From contig NZ_CP015102.1 in NCBI RefSeq assembly GCF_002214485.1, forward strand, positions 1,674,001 through 1,738,000: a stretch of 64,000 nucleotides of DNA, in the 5' to 3' direction. The stretch comes from Thermococcus pacificus (GTDB lineage Archaea; Methanobacteriota_B; Thermococci; Thermococcales; Thermococcaceae). A program made the translations under genes and the position numbers. The notes below the pieces were generated by a model that searched no databases, had not been told where the DNA came from, and saw only the letters and a program-made list of their open reading frames with translations. Shown piece by piece: positions 1 through 8,562 of the stretch. Position 1 is the stretch's first letter. The number at the start of each line of letters is the position of its first letter.

Positions 1-41
1 ATCTTCCCCAAGCCCTTCTCTGGCCTGATGATGAGCTTCAT
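1..41 (-). CDS. start of an unidentified gene, cut by window edge
   Basis: Only the first 13 codons are visible: the protein begins MKLIIRPEKGLGK. The start is chosen because a GGAG/GTGA-like ribosome-binding site lies just upstream and because the preceding coiled-coil gene stops at 69, leaving a 27-nt gap on the same strand, as expected inside an operon. Too little is visible to name a function; it would be the last visible member of the operon running from 2168 down to the window edge. Confidence 0.45.
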   Translation of the reverse strand, partial: MKLIIRPEKGLGK

Positions 42-68
42 TTCGTTCACGCTCCATGAACGACTCGT

Positions 69-398
69 TCACGTTTTGTGAACCTTCTCCAGCCCACTTT
101 TCTTCTCCTCGAACTTCGCCCTCAGCTCAGCGTTTTCCTTTCTGAGCCTGTCGCGCTCCGCCATCATTAGCTCCTTATCCCTCAAGGCTTTCTCGTAGAA
201 CTCCCTGAGCTCTTCAATCTCGCTTTCCATCTCGCGGAGCTTTTCCTCGAGTTTTCCAATCTTCTCGCAGAGGAACTCCTCCCGGTCGGCCTTTAGTGTC
301 TCCTCCGCCTTCGGCAGGTTTTCTCTGAGGAGGGCGTTTATATCTTTGCCCTTGATGGCTTTGAACCTCTCACGAGGAATAATGAGTTCTATCTTCAT
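69..398 (-). CDS. small coiled-coil protein following a PIN toxin
   Basis: A charged 109-residue protein not matched to a named family. Residues 1-30 (MKIELIIPRERFKAIKG...) look like a small beta/alpha head; from about residue 35 to the end the sequence is a heptad-rich Glu/Lys/Leu coiled coil. The start at 398 is preferred over an upstream in-frame start because its ATG overlaps the stop of the PIN gene as ATGA, the usual sign of translational coupling in this genome. Position right after a VapBC-like pair suggests an accessory or unrelated passenger of the same operon; no function is inferred beyond likely oligomerisation through the coiled coil. Confidence 0.75.
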   Translation of the reverse strand: MKIELIIPRERFKAIKGKDINALLRENLPKAEETLKADREEFLCEKIGKLEEKLREMESEIEELREFYEKALRDKELMMAERDRLRKENAELRAKFEEKKSGLEKVHKT

Positions 399-850
399 AG
401 ACCTCCACTCGCCGCAATCCATTCAAGGAATTCTTCAGGGCTCAAGATCATTATCTGATTCTCCGCCTTCTTTCTAAAGTCTTCGTCTCGCGTTATCAGG
501 ACATCACACCCCGACGCCAGTGCGGATGCCAGCGCCACAGAATCGTAAGGGTCAGTGCCGAGTTTCAACTGAAAAGAGAACGCATCAATCAGAGTCAGTT
601 CGTTGGGAATGTAAACCTCAATACCAACGTCCTCAATCTCTTTGACCCTTTCGGGATTCAACTTGTTTCTTTTGAACACGTGGGCACTTTCCATCAGCGT
701 GAATATCGAAACGACACCTTCAATCTTTCCGTTTTCGATAAGTTTTAAAATCTGAAGGGAGGCTTCCCACAGCTTCTCTCCAGTTTTGGGGTTCTCCTCC
801 TTGAACCAGACGTTCAGGAGGACGTTTGTGTCGAGATAGACCCTAATCAT
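395..850 (-). CDS. vapC: PIN-domain ribonuclease, VapC-type toxin
   Basis: A 151-residue single-domain PIN protein. The N-terminal YLDTNVLLNVW carries the first acidic active-site residue, an acidic residue follows in LMESAHV near the middle, and the LGTDPYDSVALASALASG and LITRDEDF segments supply the remaining acidic residues of the metal site. PIN proteins of this size are usually VapC toxins that cut tRNA or rRNA. The gene overlaps the 55-residue gene upstream by 8 nt and the coiled-coil gene downstream by 4 nt, so all three are probably translated together. Its RNA target cannot be read from sequence. Confidence 0.85.
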   Translation of the reverse strand: MIRVYLDTNVLLNVWFKEENPKTGEKLWEASLQILKLIENGKIEGVVSIFTLMESAHVFKRNKLNPERVKEIEDVGIEVYIPNELTLIDAFSFQLKLGTDPYDSVALASALASGCDVLITRDEDFRKKAENQIMILSPEEFLEWIAASGGL

Positions 851-1010
851 ACTCCTCCTCCCGCATCCTTCTGAGAAGTTCTACGCTGGTCATTCCCTTG
901 GGGAGCTTTCCTTCCAGCATGCCGAGCATCCTCTCAGCGGACCCTTTTTTACCTCCCCTTTTGGACCTGATCTCCATCAGCGCGGAGAGGGTTTTCATAT
1001 CAATGAGCAT
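843..1010 (-). CDS. vapB: small VapB-like antitoxin, 55 aa
   Basis: A 55-residue gene preceded by a clear GGTGGTGA site and ending in ATGATTAG, where its TAG stop lies inside the start region of the PIN gene (8-nt overlap). The protein starts MLIDMKTLSALMEIRSKRGG, with a basic patch (residues 17-22) followed by a predicted helical segment and the acidic end RRMREEEYD. Size, basic/helical layout and overlap with a PIN toxin are what is expected of a VapB-type antitoxin, although no ribbon-helix-helix or AbrB motif is certain. It begins one base after the stop of the glycosylase gene, so it may depend on the upstream operon promoter. Confidence 0.7.
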   Translation of the reverse strand: MLIDMKTLSALMEIRSKRGGKKGSAERMLGMLEGKLPKGMTSVELLRRMREEEYD

Positions 1011-1011
1011 T

Positions 1012-1851
1012 TCACCACCCAGAATTTTTTCGTCGGTTTTGTATTTTAACTTTCCTCTCCAGCTCCGTCTTCCTGTCGTAGCAGGTTACATAAAAGGCCA
1101 GCAAACTCTTCCACTTCCCGTAGGGCTCGATTACTTCCCGCACGTCCCGCTCCTTCACTTCCTTCACTCTCTTCCCAAAAATCTTCGCCATTCCCCTTCT
1201 AAGTCCGAGGTCGCCAGCCGGATAGACGTTCTTCCTCAGGCCGTAGGCCAAAAAGAGCTCGGCCGTCCACTTTCCTATTCCTCTGAACTTCGTCAGGTAC
1301 TTTATGGCATCTTCCACACCCCAGCCCCACAGGTCGAGGCCGAGCTTCCCTTCGAGGTAGAGTGCCGTCAGGTTCTTTATGTATTGGGCGCGGTAGCCGA
1401 GCTTCGCCTCCCTGAGCTTTTCCTCACCCAGTTGGGCTATTTCTTCTGGCCTTGGAAAGGCGTAGACCTCTCCAACCCGCTTTCCAGCGAGCATCACGAG
1501 GTTTGCAATCGTCCTCTGGGCGAAGTCGAAGCTCACCTGCTGCTGCGCTATGGCCTCCATCAGCGCCTGGTACGGGCTTGGGGCGGCAGGGACAGTTAAA
1601 CCCCGGAACTCCTCGGCAAGGAATGCAAAGGGCGAATCGCTTATCTCTGCGTAGAAGGAGTCCAGGTCAGTGCCGAGGCCGAGGATGAAGAAGAGTCTTT
1701 CCTCGATGAGCCTTTTATCGCCATCATCGAGGTCCTCGGGGATTATGAAGTCCTCCCCATTGTAACCTGCCACAACCGCTTTTCCACCCGGAAGGCGGAG
1801 GGCCTGGTAAAATATCCCTCCTTCGAACTTCCAGGTGCCGTTGCGTATCAT
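1012..1851 (-). CDS. DNA glycosylase, AlkA/HhH-GPD family
   Basis: Predicted base-excision repair glycosylase removing alkylated or otherwise damaged bases. The N-terminal ~85 residues form an AlkA_N-like domain; the HhH-GPD core follows, with the helix-hairpin-helix FRGIGKWTAELFL and, 15 residues later, the catalytic Asp in PAGDLGLRRG. There is no C-terminal Fe-S cysteine cluster, which separates it from endonuclease III (present at 30378). The start at 1851 is chosen because it overlaps the preceding stop as ATGA; an in-frame ATG at 1887 would add 12 residues but has no better ribosome-binding site. Family assignment is firm, exact substrate is not. Confidence 0.85.
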   Translation of the reverse strand: MIRNGTWKFEGGIFYQALRLPGGKAVVAGYNGEDFIIPEDLDDGDKRLIEERLFFILGLGTDLDSFYAEISDSPFAFLAEEFRGLTVPAAPSPYQALMEAIAQQQVSFDFAQRTIANLVMLAGKRVGEVYAFPRPEEIAQLGEEKLREAKLGYRAQYIKNLTALYLEGKLGLDLWGWGVEDAIKYLTKFRGIGKWTAELFLAYGLRKNVYPAGDLGLRRGMAKIFGKRVKEVKERDVREVIEPYGKWKSLLAFYVTCYDRKTELERKVKIQNRRKNSGW

Positions 1852-2168
1852 CTCATGGGCCGTCTTCTGGATGTCAACCTCAACCATCGGTCGAGCCTAA
1901 CGGGGTTCTCCCTTATATCCTTTAGGGTTGAGACGTAGAGGCGCTTTCCGTCGATGGAGCGCTTGATTTGGAGTTCCCCCCTCCCCTCAAGGAACCTGAG
2001 GACGTCTTTTATCTCGTCCGCCCGGACTTCAAAGTTCTCCTTCAGGAACTCCCAGTAGGGCTCGTGGTTGGAGTACCTCGCGGCCTCGTGGACGAGCTTC
2101 CACGCTATTGCCACCTTCTCCTTCCCCTTCGCCACGCGGTAGAGCTTGACAAGGGTCTTCAAACTCAT
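1848..2168 (-). CDS. conserved hypothetical protein, 106 aa
   Basis: First gene of the operon that includes the glycosylase and the VapBC-like pair. The protein (MSLKTLVKLYRVAKGKEKVA...) is basic and helical with a strand-rich C-terminal half (LQIKRSIDGKRLYVSTL), compatible with a small winged-helix fold, but no family is recognised. A start at 2210 is possible in frame, yet a TATA box (GTATAAAT, 2190-2198) lies between 2210 and 2168; a transcript starting about 25 nt downstream of it would begin at or next to the ATG at 2168, so that start is preferred and the mRNA is likely nearly leaderless. Confidence 0.7.
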   Translation of the reverse strand: MSLKTLVKLYRVAKGKEKVAIAWKLVHEAARYSNHEPYWEFLKENFEVRADEIKDVLRFLEGRGELQIKRSIDGKRLYVSTLKDIRENPVRLDRWLRLTSRRRPMR

Positions 2169-2189
2169 GTTAGAGAGTTTGCTTCCGAT

Positions 2190-2198
2190 GTATAAATC
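2190..2198 (-). promoter_or_regulatory. TATA box of the glycosylase/VapBC operon
   Basis: The motif reads ATTTATAC on the minus strand and is placed about 22-30 bases upstream of the ATG at 2168. The divergent nfeD gene has its own AT-rich box (AAGATTTAAACC, near 2217-2228). Confidence 0.55.
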
Positions 2199-2256
2199 AC
2201 TTTTGGCCAACAGGCAAAAGATTTAAACCTTAAAGTGGTATCAATATCAGGCGGTA

Positions 2257-3597
2257 ATGATGAGGCTGAACGTTGCCCTGACAATCCTGGTTTTGCTCAT
2301 GGTGTTCCTTCCCGGCGTGAGCGCCCAGGGCGGCACCGTTTACGTTGCGAAGGTAGACGGGATGATAACCGGCTACACCGTCGACCAGTTCGACAGGTAC
2401 ATCACCATGGCCGAGGATGCGAACGCCGAGGCACTGATAATCGAGCTGAACACGCCAGGCGGCAGGGCCGACGCGATGCAGGCCATCGTTTCTAGAATAC
2501 AGAGCTCAAAGGTTCCAGTTATAATCTACGTCCACCCCTCCGGGGGAATGGCAGCCTCTGCCGGAACATACATAGCCCTCGGGTCCCACCTCATCGCAAT
2601 GACTCCCGGGACTGTCATAGGGGCCTGCCGGCCGATACTCGGCTACGGGCAGAACGGAAGCATCGTCGAGGCCCCCCCAAAGATAACCAACTTCTACGTC
2701 GCTTACATACGTGAGCTGGCCCAGATGAGCGGCAGGAACGAGACGCTGGCAGAGGAGTTCATAACCGAGGACAGGAGCGTGACGCCTGAGGAAGCGCTCA
2801 AATACGGCGTCATCGAGGTCATAGCCACCGACGTCGGTGACCTACTCCAGAAGGCGGACGGCATGGAGACGAAGCTCCCCGTTGACGGAAAGGGAAAAGT
2901 AACCCTCCGCCTCAGGGACGCCCGCCTCGTTTACATCGAGCCGTCGTTCAGGGACACGGTCGTAAAGTACATAACCGACCCAACCATCGCGTACCTGCTC
3001 ATCAACATAGGCATGATAGGGCTTATATTCGGCTTCCTGACCCCCGGCTGGCACGTCCCGGAGACCATCGGCGCCATAATGCTGGTTCTCGGTCTCGTCG
3101 GGCTTGGCTACTTCGGCTACGAGAGCGCGGGGCTGGTTCTTCTGATCCTCGCAATGATATTCTTCATCGCGGAGGCGCTGACGCCTACCTTCGGCCTCTT
3201 CACGGTCGCGGGCGTGATAACCTTCATCGTCGGGGGGATAATGCTCTTCAGCGGCAGCGGGGGTGAATACCTGGTGACTGGTGAAACATACTCGATACTC
3301 AGGATAGCAATAATAGTGACGGCCGTACTCCTTGGCCTGTTCTTCCTCTTCGGCGTCGCCGCCGTGGTGCGGGCCCACAAGAGGAAGCCCGAAGCCGGGA
3401 AGGAGGAACTGGTGGGAACCGTTGGGAAGGTCGTGGAAGACCTCGATCCCGAGGGAGTCGTCAAACTCCGCGGGGAGCTCTGGAAGGCGAGGAGCAGTGA
3501 TGGCAGCAGGATACCCGTGGGGGAGAAGGTGAGGGTGGTGAAGGTGGAAGGTCTCACTCTTATAGTCAAAAAAGTTGAAGGAAATGAGGAGGGATGA
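2257..3597 (+). CDS. nfeD: NfeD-type membrane serine protease
   Basis: A 446-residue membrane protease of the NfeD/ClpP-SDH family. Residues 1-24 are a signal peptide; a ClpP-like domain follows (about 27-220) with the nucleophile Ser101 in SGGMAASAGTYI and the general base Lys142 in APPKITNFYV. These correspond to the Ser-Lys dyad described for the Pyrococcus horikoshii homologue PH1510. Four or more TM segments fill about 240-360, and a beta-rich NfeD C-terminal (OB-like) domain ends the protein. It is followed 3 nt later by a stomatin gene, the known substrate partner of the family. Role inferred: membrane protein quality control. Confidence 0.95.
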   Translation: MMRLNVALTILVLLMVFLPGVSAQGGTVYVAKVDGMITGYTVDQFDRYITMAEDANAEALIIELNTPGGRADAMQAIVSRIQSSKVPVIIYVHPSGGMAASAGTYIALGSHLIAMTPGTVIGACRPILGYGQNGSIVEAPPKITNFYVAYIRELAQMSGRNETLAEEFITEDRSVTPEEALKYGVIEVIATDVGDLLQKADGMETKLPVDGKGKVTLRLRDARLVYIEPSFRDTVVKYITDPTIAYLLINIGMIGLIFGFLTPGWHVPETIGAIMLVLGLVGLGYFGYESAGLVLLILAMIFFIAEALTPTFGLFTVAGVITFIVGGIMLFSGSGGEYLVTGETYSILRIAIIVTAVLLGLFFLFGVAAVVRAHKRKPEAGKEELVGTVGKVVEDLDPEGVVKLRGELWKARSSDGSRIPVGEKVRVVKVEGLTLIVKKVEGNEEG

Positions 3598-3600
3598 GGT

Positions 3601-4440
3601 ATGGCACTTGCGAATGTCAGCAACGTGGTTCTTGCCATCGTTTTGTTGTTTGTGTTGATTATACTGGCGACGGCCATAAAGATAGTCAAGGAGTACGAGA
3701 GGGCGGTCATATTCCGCCTCGGTAGGGTCGTCGGTGCCAGAGGTCCGGGACTGTTCTTCATCATACCGATATTCGAGAAGGCAGTGATAGTCGACCTGCG
3801 TACCAGAGTTCTCGACGTCCCGGTCCAGGAGACCATAACTAAGGACAACGTGCCCGTCAGGGTCAACGCCGTCGTCTACTTCCGCGTCATAGATCCTGTC
3901 AAGGCGGTTACACAGGTCGCCAACTACATTATGGCCACCAGTCAGATAGCCCAGACGACGCTGAGGAGCGTCATCGGTCAGGCGCACCTCGATGAACTGC
4001 TGAGCGAGAGGGAGAAGCTCAACCTCCAGCTCCAGAAGATCATCGATGAGGCAACGGACCCATGGGGGATAAAGGTCTCAACAGTCGAGATAAAGGACGT
4101 CGAGCTTCCGAGTGGCATGCAGAGGGCAATGGCAAGGCAGGCTGAGGCCGAGAGGGAGAGGAGGGCCAGGATAACCCTTGCAGAGGCCGAGAGACAGGCG
4201 GCCGAGAAGCTCCGTGAGGCCGCGGAGATCATAAGCGAGCACCCGATGGCATTGCAGTTGAGAACTCTCCAGACCATAAGCGACGTCGCGAGCGACAAGA
4301 GCAACGTCATAATATTGCCGCTCCCGATGGAGATGCTCAAACTCTTCAGGAGCTTATCCGACAGTGCCGAGGCCGCTAAGCTATTCTTCAAGAACCGCGC
4401 TGCCAAAGATAGCGAAGAGAAGCATGATGCGGCCGAGTGA
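3601..4440 (+). CDS. stomatin/prohibitin (SPFH) family membrane protein
   Basis: A 279-residue SPFH protein: one N-terminal membrane segment (about residues 6-24), the SPFH domain beginning [16 protein letters not shown], and a C-terminal helical region rich in Ala/Glu/Arg ([19 protein letters not shown]) that would form the oligomerising coiled coil. The C-terminal hydrophobic stretch [13 protein letters not shown] resembles the site cut by the PH1510-type protease in the P. horikoshii stomatin, which fits the gene order nfeD-stomatin. The two genes are 3 nt apart and surely co-transcribed. Likely acts as a membrane scaffold. Confidence 0.95.
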   Translation: MALANVSNVVLAIVLLFVLIILATAIKIVKEYERAVIFRLGRVVGARGPGLFFIIPIFEKAVIVDLRTRVLDVPVQETITKDNVPVRVNAVVYFRVIDPVKAVTQVANYIMATSQIAQTTLRSVIGQAHLDELLSEREKLNLQLQKIIDEATDPWGIKVSTVEIKDVELPSGMQRAMARQAEAERERRARITLAEAERQAAEKLREAAEIISEHPMALQLRTLQTISDVASDKSNVIILPLPMEMLKLFRSLSDSAEAAKLFFKNRAAKDSEEKHDAAE

Positions 4441-4590
4441 CCTTTTCTCTTCATCCAGATTTTTTCATATCTCTTGAATCAACCGCAAAGAATAAAAGCA
4501 CATGCTTATATTTAATGATTGCAAAACAAAAGTAGACTACGCGGCATTAAATCTAGCATGCCTGTACCGCTTATTCCGGAGGTGTTGACT

Positions 4591-5370
4591 TTGGAGGGGC
4601 GTTCGATTGTTTTCGCATCGGGAAAAGGCGGAACCGGTAAAACAACGACGGTTGCGAACCTGGGTGTCGCTCTGGCCCAGTTCGGAAAGGAAGTGATACT
4701 GCTGGACGCGGACATAACCATGGCCAACCTCAGCCTCGTCCTTGGAATGGAGGACATTCCGATAACCCTGCACGACGTCTTAGCGGGAGAGGCTGACCTC
4801 AAGGACGCCATATACGAGGGTCCGGCGGGGGTTAAGGTCATCCCCGGTGGACTGAGCCTTGAGAAGGTAAAGAAGGCCAAGCCTGAGAAGCTCAGGCAGC
4901 TCATCAGGGAGATAGGCCAGATGGCTGACTTCGTCCTCATTGATGCCCCCGCTGGACTGGAGATGACCTCGGTTACGGCACTTCTCATCGGTAAGGAGCT
5001 TATAATTGTCACCAACCCCGAGATATCGGCCATCACAGACTCCCTCAAGACCAAACTCATCGCAGAGAAACTCGGAACACTCCCGCTCGGCGCGATCCTC
5101 AACAGGGTCACCAACGAGAAGACCGAGCTCACCCAGGAGGAGATCGAGGCGATCCTTGAGGTTCCAGTTCTGACAATGATTCCGGAGGATCCGGAGGTCA
5201 AGCGCGCCAGTGCCTACGGTGTTCCCCTCGTCATCAAGAACCCGACAAGCCCAGCCGCGATAGCCATCAAGCAGCTCGCGGCCAAGCTCGCGGGCATCAA
5301 GTGGCAGGCCCCGGAGCCGGAGAGCCCGATCAAGAGAGTCTTCAAAGCGATCTTTGGAGGGAAGCGCTGA
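4591..5370 (+). CDS. minD: MinD/ParA-type ATPase
   Basis: A 259-residue deviant Walker-A ATPase. The P-loop SGKGGTGKTT has the MinD/ParA signature lysine, followed by LLDADITMANLSLVLG (Walker A') and LIDAPAGLEM (Walker B). The C-terminus SPIKRVFKAIFGGKR is a short amphipathic, basic helix like the membrane-targeting tail of MinD. Start choice: an in-frame TTG at 4519 lies in the probable promoter (AT-rich box near 4507-4516), an ATG at 4558 has no ribosome-binding site, while the TTG at 4591 sits 6 nt after a perfect GGAGGTG (4578-4584). The gene's stop overlaps the ATG of a small membrane protein gene. Role in positioning or membrane-linked partitioning is inferred. Confidence 0.9.
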   Translation: MEGRSIVFASGKGGTGKTTTVANLGVALAQFGKEVILLDADITMANLSLVLGMEDIPITLHDVLAGEADLKDAIYEGPAGVKVIPGGLSLEKVKKAKPEKLRQLIREIGQMADFVLIDAPAGLEMTSVTALLIGKELIIVTNPEISAITDSLKTKLIAEKLGTLPLGAILNRVTNEKTELTQEEIEAILEVPVLTMIPEDPEVKRASAYGVPLVIKNPTSPAAIAIKQLAAKLAGIKWQAPEPESPIKRVFKAIFGGKR

Positions 5371-5618
5371 TGGCCAGCGCAATTATCTACGGGATTGTCA
5401 TAATCCTCATCCTCATCAACATCGTACTACTGATGCTCTACTACTCCGCCAAGAGCAATCCCTACTACGTCGTCTACGACGAGGAAACCAAGAGCGCGCT
5501 AAAGAGGCGTGTCAGCACCCTTAAGGAAGACCTTGAGAGCGAGCTCGTCGACTTCGACGTCGAGGAATGGGAGAGGACCCTCGAGGAGTCCATAGACGAA
5601 GAGGTCAGGAACCTCTGA
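5370..5618 (+). CDS. one-TM small protein coupled to MinD
   Basis: An 82-residue protein beginning MASAIIYGIVIILILINIVL: a single membrane helix (about residues 4-26), then a soluble acidic tail with a heptad-like pattern (RRVSTLKEDLESELVDF). The start ATG overlaps the TGA of the MinD gene by one base, so the two are translated as a pair. No family is recognised. A membrane anchor with a charged cytoplasmic tail next to a membrane-cycling ATPase suggests a partner or regulator, which is inference. A T-rich tract (CTTTTTTGTTCC) after the stop could terminate transcription. Confidence 0.8.
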   Translation: MASAIIYGIVIILILINIVLLMLYYSAKSNPYYVVYDEETKSALKRRVSTLKEDLESELVDFDVEEWERTLEESIDEEVRNL

Positions 5619-5708
5619 ACTTTTTTGTTCCCTTTGTTATTAAAGGTTTTTGTGGCGTTAAATTTTAAAAGAGTTCTTCTATAACCCTCAAACCGGGGGT
5701 GGGGCCCC

Positions 5709-5957
5709 ATGAAGGTCAGACTCGGCTATCCCGATAGGATAGTCGAGGTCGATGGTGAGGCCGTCTACGTCTTCAGGGGCAGACTCGTGAGTGCCCCCCT
5801 CAAGGAGGTTGTGAGATACTACCGCGGAGAGGACGCCCTACTTCCCCCCGCGATCAGAGAGATTTCGCGAGATGTTGTTGCCGCCATTCTCAGAACAAGT
5901 GCCCTCCAGAACGAACCCTCCGCAGCTCTCCAAGCCCTGCACAGCATAAGCGGCTGA
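5709..5957 (+). CDS. conserved hypothetical protein, 82 aa
   Basis: Small soluble protein (MKVRLGYPDRIVEVDGEAVY...) with a beta-rich first half and a helical second half ending SALQALHSISG. It has an upstream GGGGTGGGG site and is flanked by T-rich tracts on both sides, so it may be a single-gene transcript. I do not recognise the family. Codon use and spacing look like a real gene. Function unknown. Confidence 0.65.
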   Translation: MKVRLGYPDRIVEVDGEAVYVFRGRLVSAPLKEVVRYYRGEDALLPPAIREISRDVVAAILRTSALQNEPSAALQALHSISG

Positions 5958-6100
5958 TTTTTTACATCCTTCTGCAAAGATATCCTTTTTTGGAGAGCCC
6001 CTTTTCATGAGTATCGGTTAAAAAGGTTTAAGTATTCTTCTCACCATATAGATGGAACCACCCACTAAACGGATGGAACAAACCAAAGGGGGGAAAGAGA

Positions 6101-7612
6101 GTGAAGGCAAAGGTTAGGATACTGGACATCTACAGCGGCAGATACTCGGTATTTATAAATGAGAAGGAGGCTAGGGAAGCCAAGCTCCACCCTGATGACC
6201 TTGTGAGGCTTGAGGCCGGCAAGAAGACGGTCTACGGAAGCGTGGTTATAAGCAGTCTTATCGATGAGGGAGAGATAGGTATAAGCCGGGACATCCTCCA
6301 GCTCCACAACTTCTCAGAGGGAGAGGTCATCACCGTTCTCCCAAGCGGAACCCCTGAGAGCGTCCGCTACATAAAGAAGAAGATGAACGGCGAGAAGCTG
6401 AGAAAGGTCGAAATAGAGGCCATCGTGAGGGACATCGTCGACAGGAAGCTGAGGGACATCGAGATAAGCTCCTTTGTAACCGCACTCGAGATAAACGGCC
6501 TCGACATGGATGAGATAGCCGCTCTCACCATAGCGATGGCCGAAACCGGTGACATGCTCGACATCGACAGGAAGCCCATCATGGACGTCCACAGCATCGG
6601 CGGCGTCCCCGGAAACAAGACCAACATCCTCGTCGTGCCGATAGTTGCCGCCGCCGGACTGACCATACCCAAGACAAGCTCAAGGGCCATAACCAGCGCC
6701 GCCGGAACCGCTGATGTAGTTGAGGTCTTCGCCGACGTGAGCTTCTCCCTTGACGAGATAAAGCGTATAGTGGAGAAGGTCGGCGCGTGCCTCGTCTGGG
6801 GTGGCGCCCTGAATCTTGCCCCCGCGGACGACATAACGATAAAGGCCGAGCGCGCCCTCAGCATTGACCCGACGGGTCTGATGCTCGCGAGCATAATGTC
6901 AAAGAAATACGCCATGGGCAGCCAGTACGTCCTCATCGACATTCCGACCGGAAAGGGCGTCAAGGTTGAGTCAGTTGACCAAGCCAGGGCTCTTGCGAGG
7001 GACTTTATAGAGCTTGGAAAGAGACTCGGCCAGTACGTCGAGGTCGCTATAACCTACGGTGGCCAGCCGATAGGTCACACCGTCGGCCCGGCCCTTGAAG
7101 CGAGGGAGGCCCTCTCAGCACTCATGACGGGAACCGGCCCGGGAAGCCTCATAGAGAAGGCCACCGGACTCGCCGGCGTTCTCCTCGAGATGGGCGGCGT
7201 CGCCCCCACCGGAATGGGCAAGAAGATGGCCAAGGAGATCCTCGAGAGCGGAAAGGCCTGGGAGAAGATGAAGGAGATCATAGAGGAGCAGGGCGGAGAC
7301 CCGAACATCAAGCCAGATGATATTCCCGTCGGCGACAAGACCTACACTTTCACAGCATCAACGAGCGGCTACGTCACCTCCATCGACAACAGGGCCATAA
7401 CAGGGATCGCCAGGGCCGCTGGAGCGCCTGAAGACAAGGGGGCAGGAATAGAGCTCTACGTCAAGGTTGGCGAGAAGGTCAAGGAGGGTGATCCGCTCTT
7501 CACCATCCACGCGGAGAGCGAGGCCAGGCTCGATCAGGCCATAGTCTTCGCAAGGAGGACTGAGCCCATCAGAATAGAGGGCATGGTCCTCCAGAGGATT
7601 GGGAACATCTGA
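6101..7612 (+). CDS. deoA: AMP phosphorylase
   Basis: A 503-residue homologue of the archaeal AMP phosphorylase (thymidine/pyrimidine phosphorylase superfamily). It splits AMP (and CMP/UMP) with phosphate to base and ribose 1,5-bisphosphate, the entry step of the pathway that continues with ribose-1,5-bisphosphate isomerase and form III RuBisCO. The N-terminal ~84-residue extra domain typical of the archaeal enzyme is present, then the phosphorylase core with [29 protein letters not shown] and the C-terminal barrel-sandwich domain. Start is GTG with an AAAGGGGGG-type ribosome-binding site; the promoter is probably the AT-rich box near 6019-6034. Neither isomerase nor RuBisCO is in this window. 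Confidence 0.95.
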   Translation: MKAKVRILDIYSGRYSVFINEKEAREAKLHPDDLVRLEAGKKTVYGSVVISSLIDEGEIGISRDILQLHNFSEGEVITVLPSGTPESVRYIKKKMNGEKLRKVEIEAIVRDIVDRKLRDIEISSFVTALEINGLDMDEIAALTIAMAETGDMLDIDRKPIMDVHSIGGVPGNKTNILVVPIVAAAGLTIPKTSSRAITSAAGTADVVEVFADVSFSLDEIKRIVEKVGACLVWGGALNLAPADDITIKAERALSIDPTGLMLASIMSKKYAMGSQYVLIDIPTGKGVKVESVDQARALARDFIELGKRLGQYVEVAITYGGQPIGHTVGPALEAREALSALMTGTGPGSLIEKATGLAGVLLEMGGVAPTGMGKKMAKEILESGKAWEKMKEIIEEQGGDPNIKPDDIPVGDKTYTFTASTSGYVTSIDNRAITGIARAAGAPEDKGAGIELYVKVGEKVKEGDPLFTIHAESEARLDQAIVFARRTEPIRIEGMVLQRIGNI

Positions 7613-7661
7613 TGATCTCCCATCTTCTCTTCTATCGATTTTTCAGAAAAGCAAAAATCAA

Positions 7662-8057
7662 TCACTCGCGTTTTCTGTGTCTCTCGTACCAGCCCCACTC
7701 CTTCTTGGGCCCGAAGGCCCTGACTCCCTTCTCGACGAGGGTTATGCGCAGCTCCTTGGCCATCTCATGGGTTATCTCCCCTCTCTCCTCCATCCAGTTT
7801 ATTATCTCGAGGGCCTCCTCGTCGGTCTCGCATCTCCTCAAGAAATCGATGACGGTGGGGCTGTACCCTGAGAAGTCCATGATCTCGTCTTCTTCTTTCA
7901 GGATCTCGCCCTCTTCCTTGGCCCTGTAAGCATCCACGGGGATTCCTTCTCCCTTGAGCTCCCTCGCGAGGGCAGGAAATGTCTCCTCGAACTCTTGTCT
8001 ATCATATTCCTGCCAGGCGAAGTCATCGACGGGCCGCTTCTTTTTCTTCTCTTCCAT
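7662..8057 (-). CDS. conserved archaeal protein, probably DUF2095 family
   Basis: A 131-residue soluble acidic protein (MEEKKKKRPVDDFAWQEYDR...). A conserved-looking core, SPTVIDFLRRCETDEEALEI followed by an ERGEITHEMAKELR segment, suggests two helical hairpins; the C-terminus carries FGPKKEWGWYERH. I believe this is the DUF2095 family, from memory of its sequence. Start 8057 is preferred over a GTG at 8066 because the GGTG ribosome-binding site fits it better. It is divergent from the DUF123 gene and shares its short promoter region. Function unknown. Confidence 0.75.
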   Translation of the reverse strand: MEEKKKKRPVDDFAWQEYDRQEFEETFPALARELKGEGIPVDAYRAKEEGEILKEEDEIMDFSGYSPTVIDFLRRCETDEEALEIINWMEERGEITHEMAKELRITLVEKGVRAFGPKKEWGWYERHRKRE

Positions 8058-8086
8058 CCTCCACACCTAGTCTAGTTTGGACTCAA

Positions 8087-8099
8087 GGGTTTATAAATC
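8087..8099 (+). promoter_or_regulatory. TATA box of the DUF123/GGGP synthase operon
   Basis: GGGTTTATAAATC lies about 20-32 nt upstream of the ATG at 8119. It decides that start, because a TTG in the same frame at 8077 would lie upstream of the promoter. Confidence 0.6.
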
Positions 8100-8118
8100 A
8101 TGGGTAGAACTCTTTCCC

Positions 8119-8562
8119 ATGAAGGGCTCTTACTTCCTCGTCATACGGCTCGGTAGAGACCGAAACGTGAGGACCAGGGGACGAGAGTTTCGCCTGAAGG
8201 AGGGTTACTACGTCTATGTGGGCTCTGCCATGAACTCCCTTGAAAAGCGCGTCGCCAGGCATTTCTCGAAGGAAAAGAAGTTGCACTGGCACATAGACCA
8301 CCTGCTGAATGAGGCGGAGCTTTTGAGGGCATATCTGGTTCCGAGTGAGGAGAGACTTGAGGAGAGACTTTCACTGGAAGTAGCACGGTACGGAGAGCCG
8401 GTGAATGGCTTCGGTGCTGGAGACATCAAGCTCAACACGAACCTCTACCGCTTCGAAGAAGAGCCGGACGATGTCCTACGGGCTATCCTAGAGGGGCTCG
8501 GACTGAAGTGGAAAAGGGTTAAAAGCAGGGAAGAGGTTATAGAGTTCGGTGGGAGAAAATGA
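8119..8562 (+). CDS. DUF123 (GIY-YIG-like) protein
   Basis: A 147-residue protein of the DUF123 family, which is related to the GIY-YIG nuclease fold. Visible motifs are MKGSYFLVIRL at the start, the GYYVYVGSAMNSLEKRVARH segment that corresponds to the GIY-YIG core with its following Arg, and HWHIDHLL. Catalytic activity for DUF123 proteins has not been established as far as I know. The 3' end overlaps the GGGP synthase start by ATGA, so both are in one operon driven by the TATA box at 8087. The pairing with a lipid enzyme is probably not functional. Confidence 0.85.
   Translation: MKGSYFLVIRLGRDRNVRTRGREFRLKEGYYVYVGSAMNSLEKRVARHFSKEKKLHWHIDHLLNEAELLRAYLVPSEERLEERLSLEVARYGEPVNGFGAGDIKLNTNLYRFEEEPDDVLRAILEGLGLKWKRVKSREEVIEFGGRK

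Noticed and set aside
2842-3987. 381-codon minus frame opposite nfeD and stomatin
   Set aside because: Overlaps two certain genes, has no family similarity and mirrors their codons.
4519-4590. Longer N-terminus of MinD from TTG 4519
   Set aside because: Lies in the promoter region; TTG 4591 has a perfect GGAGGTG at proper distance.
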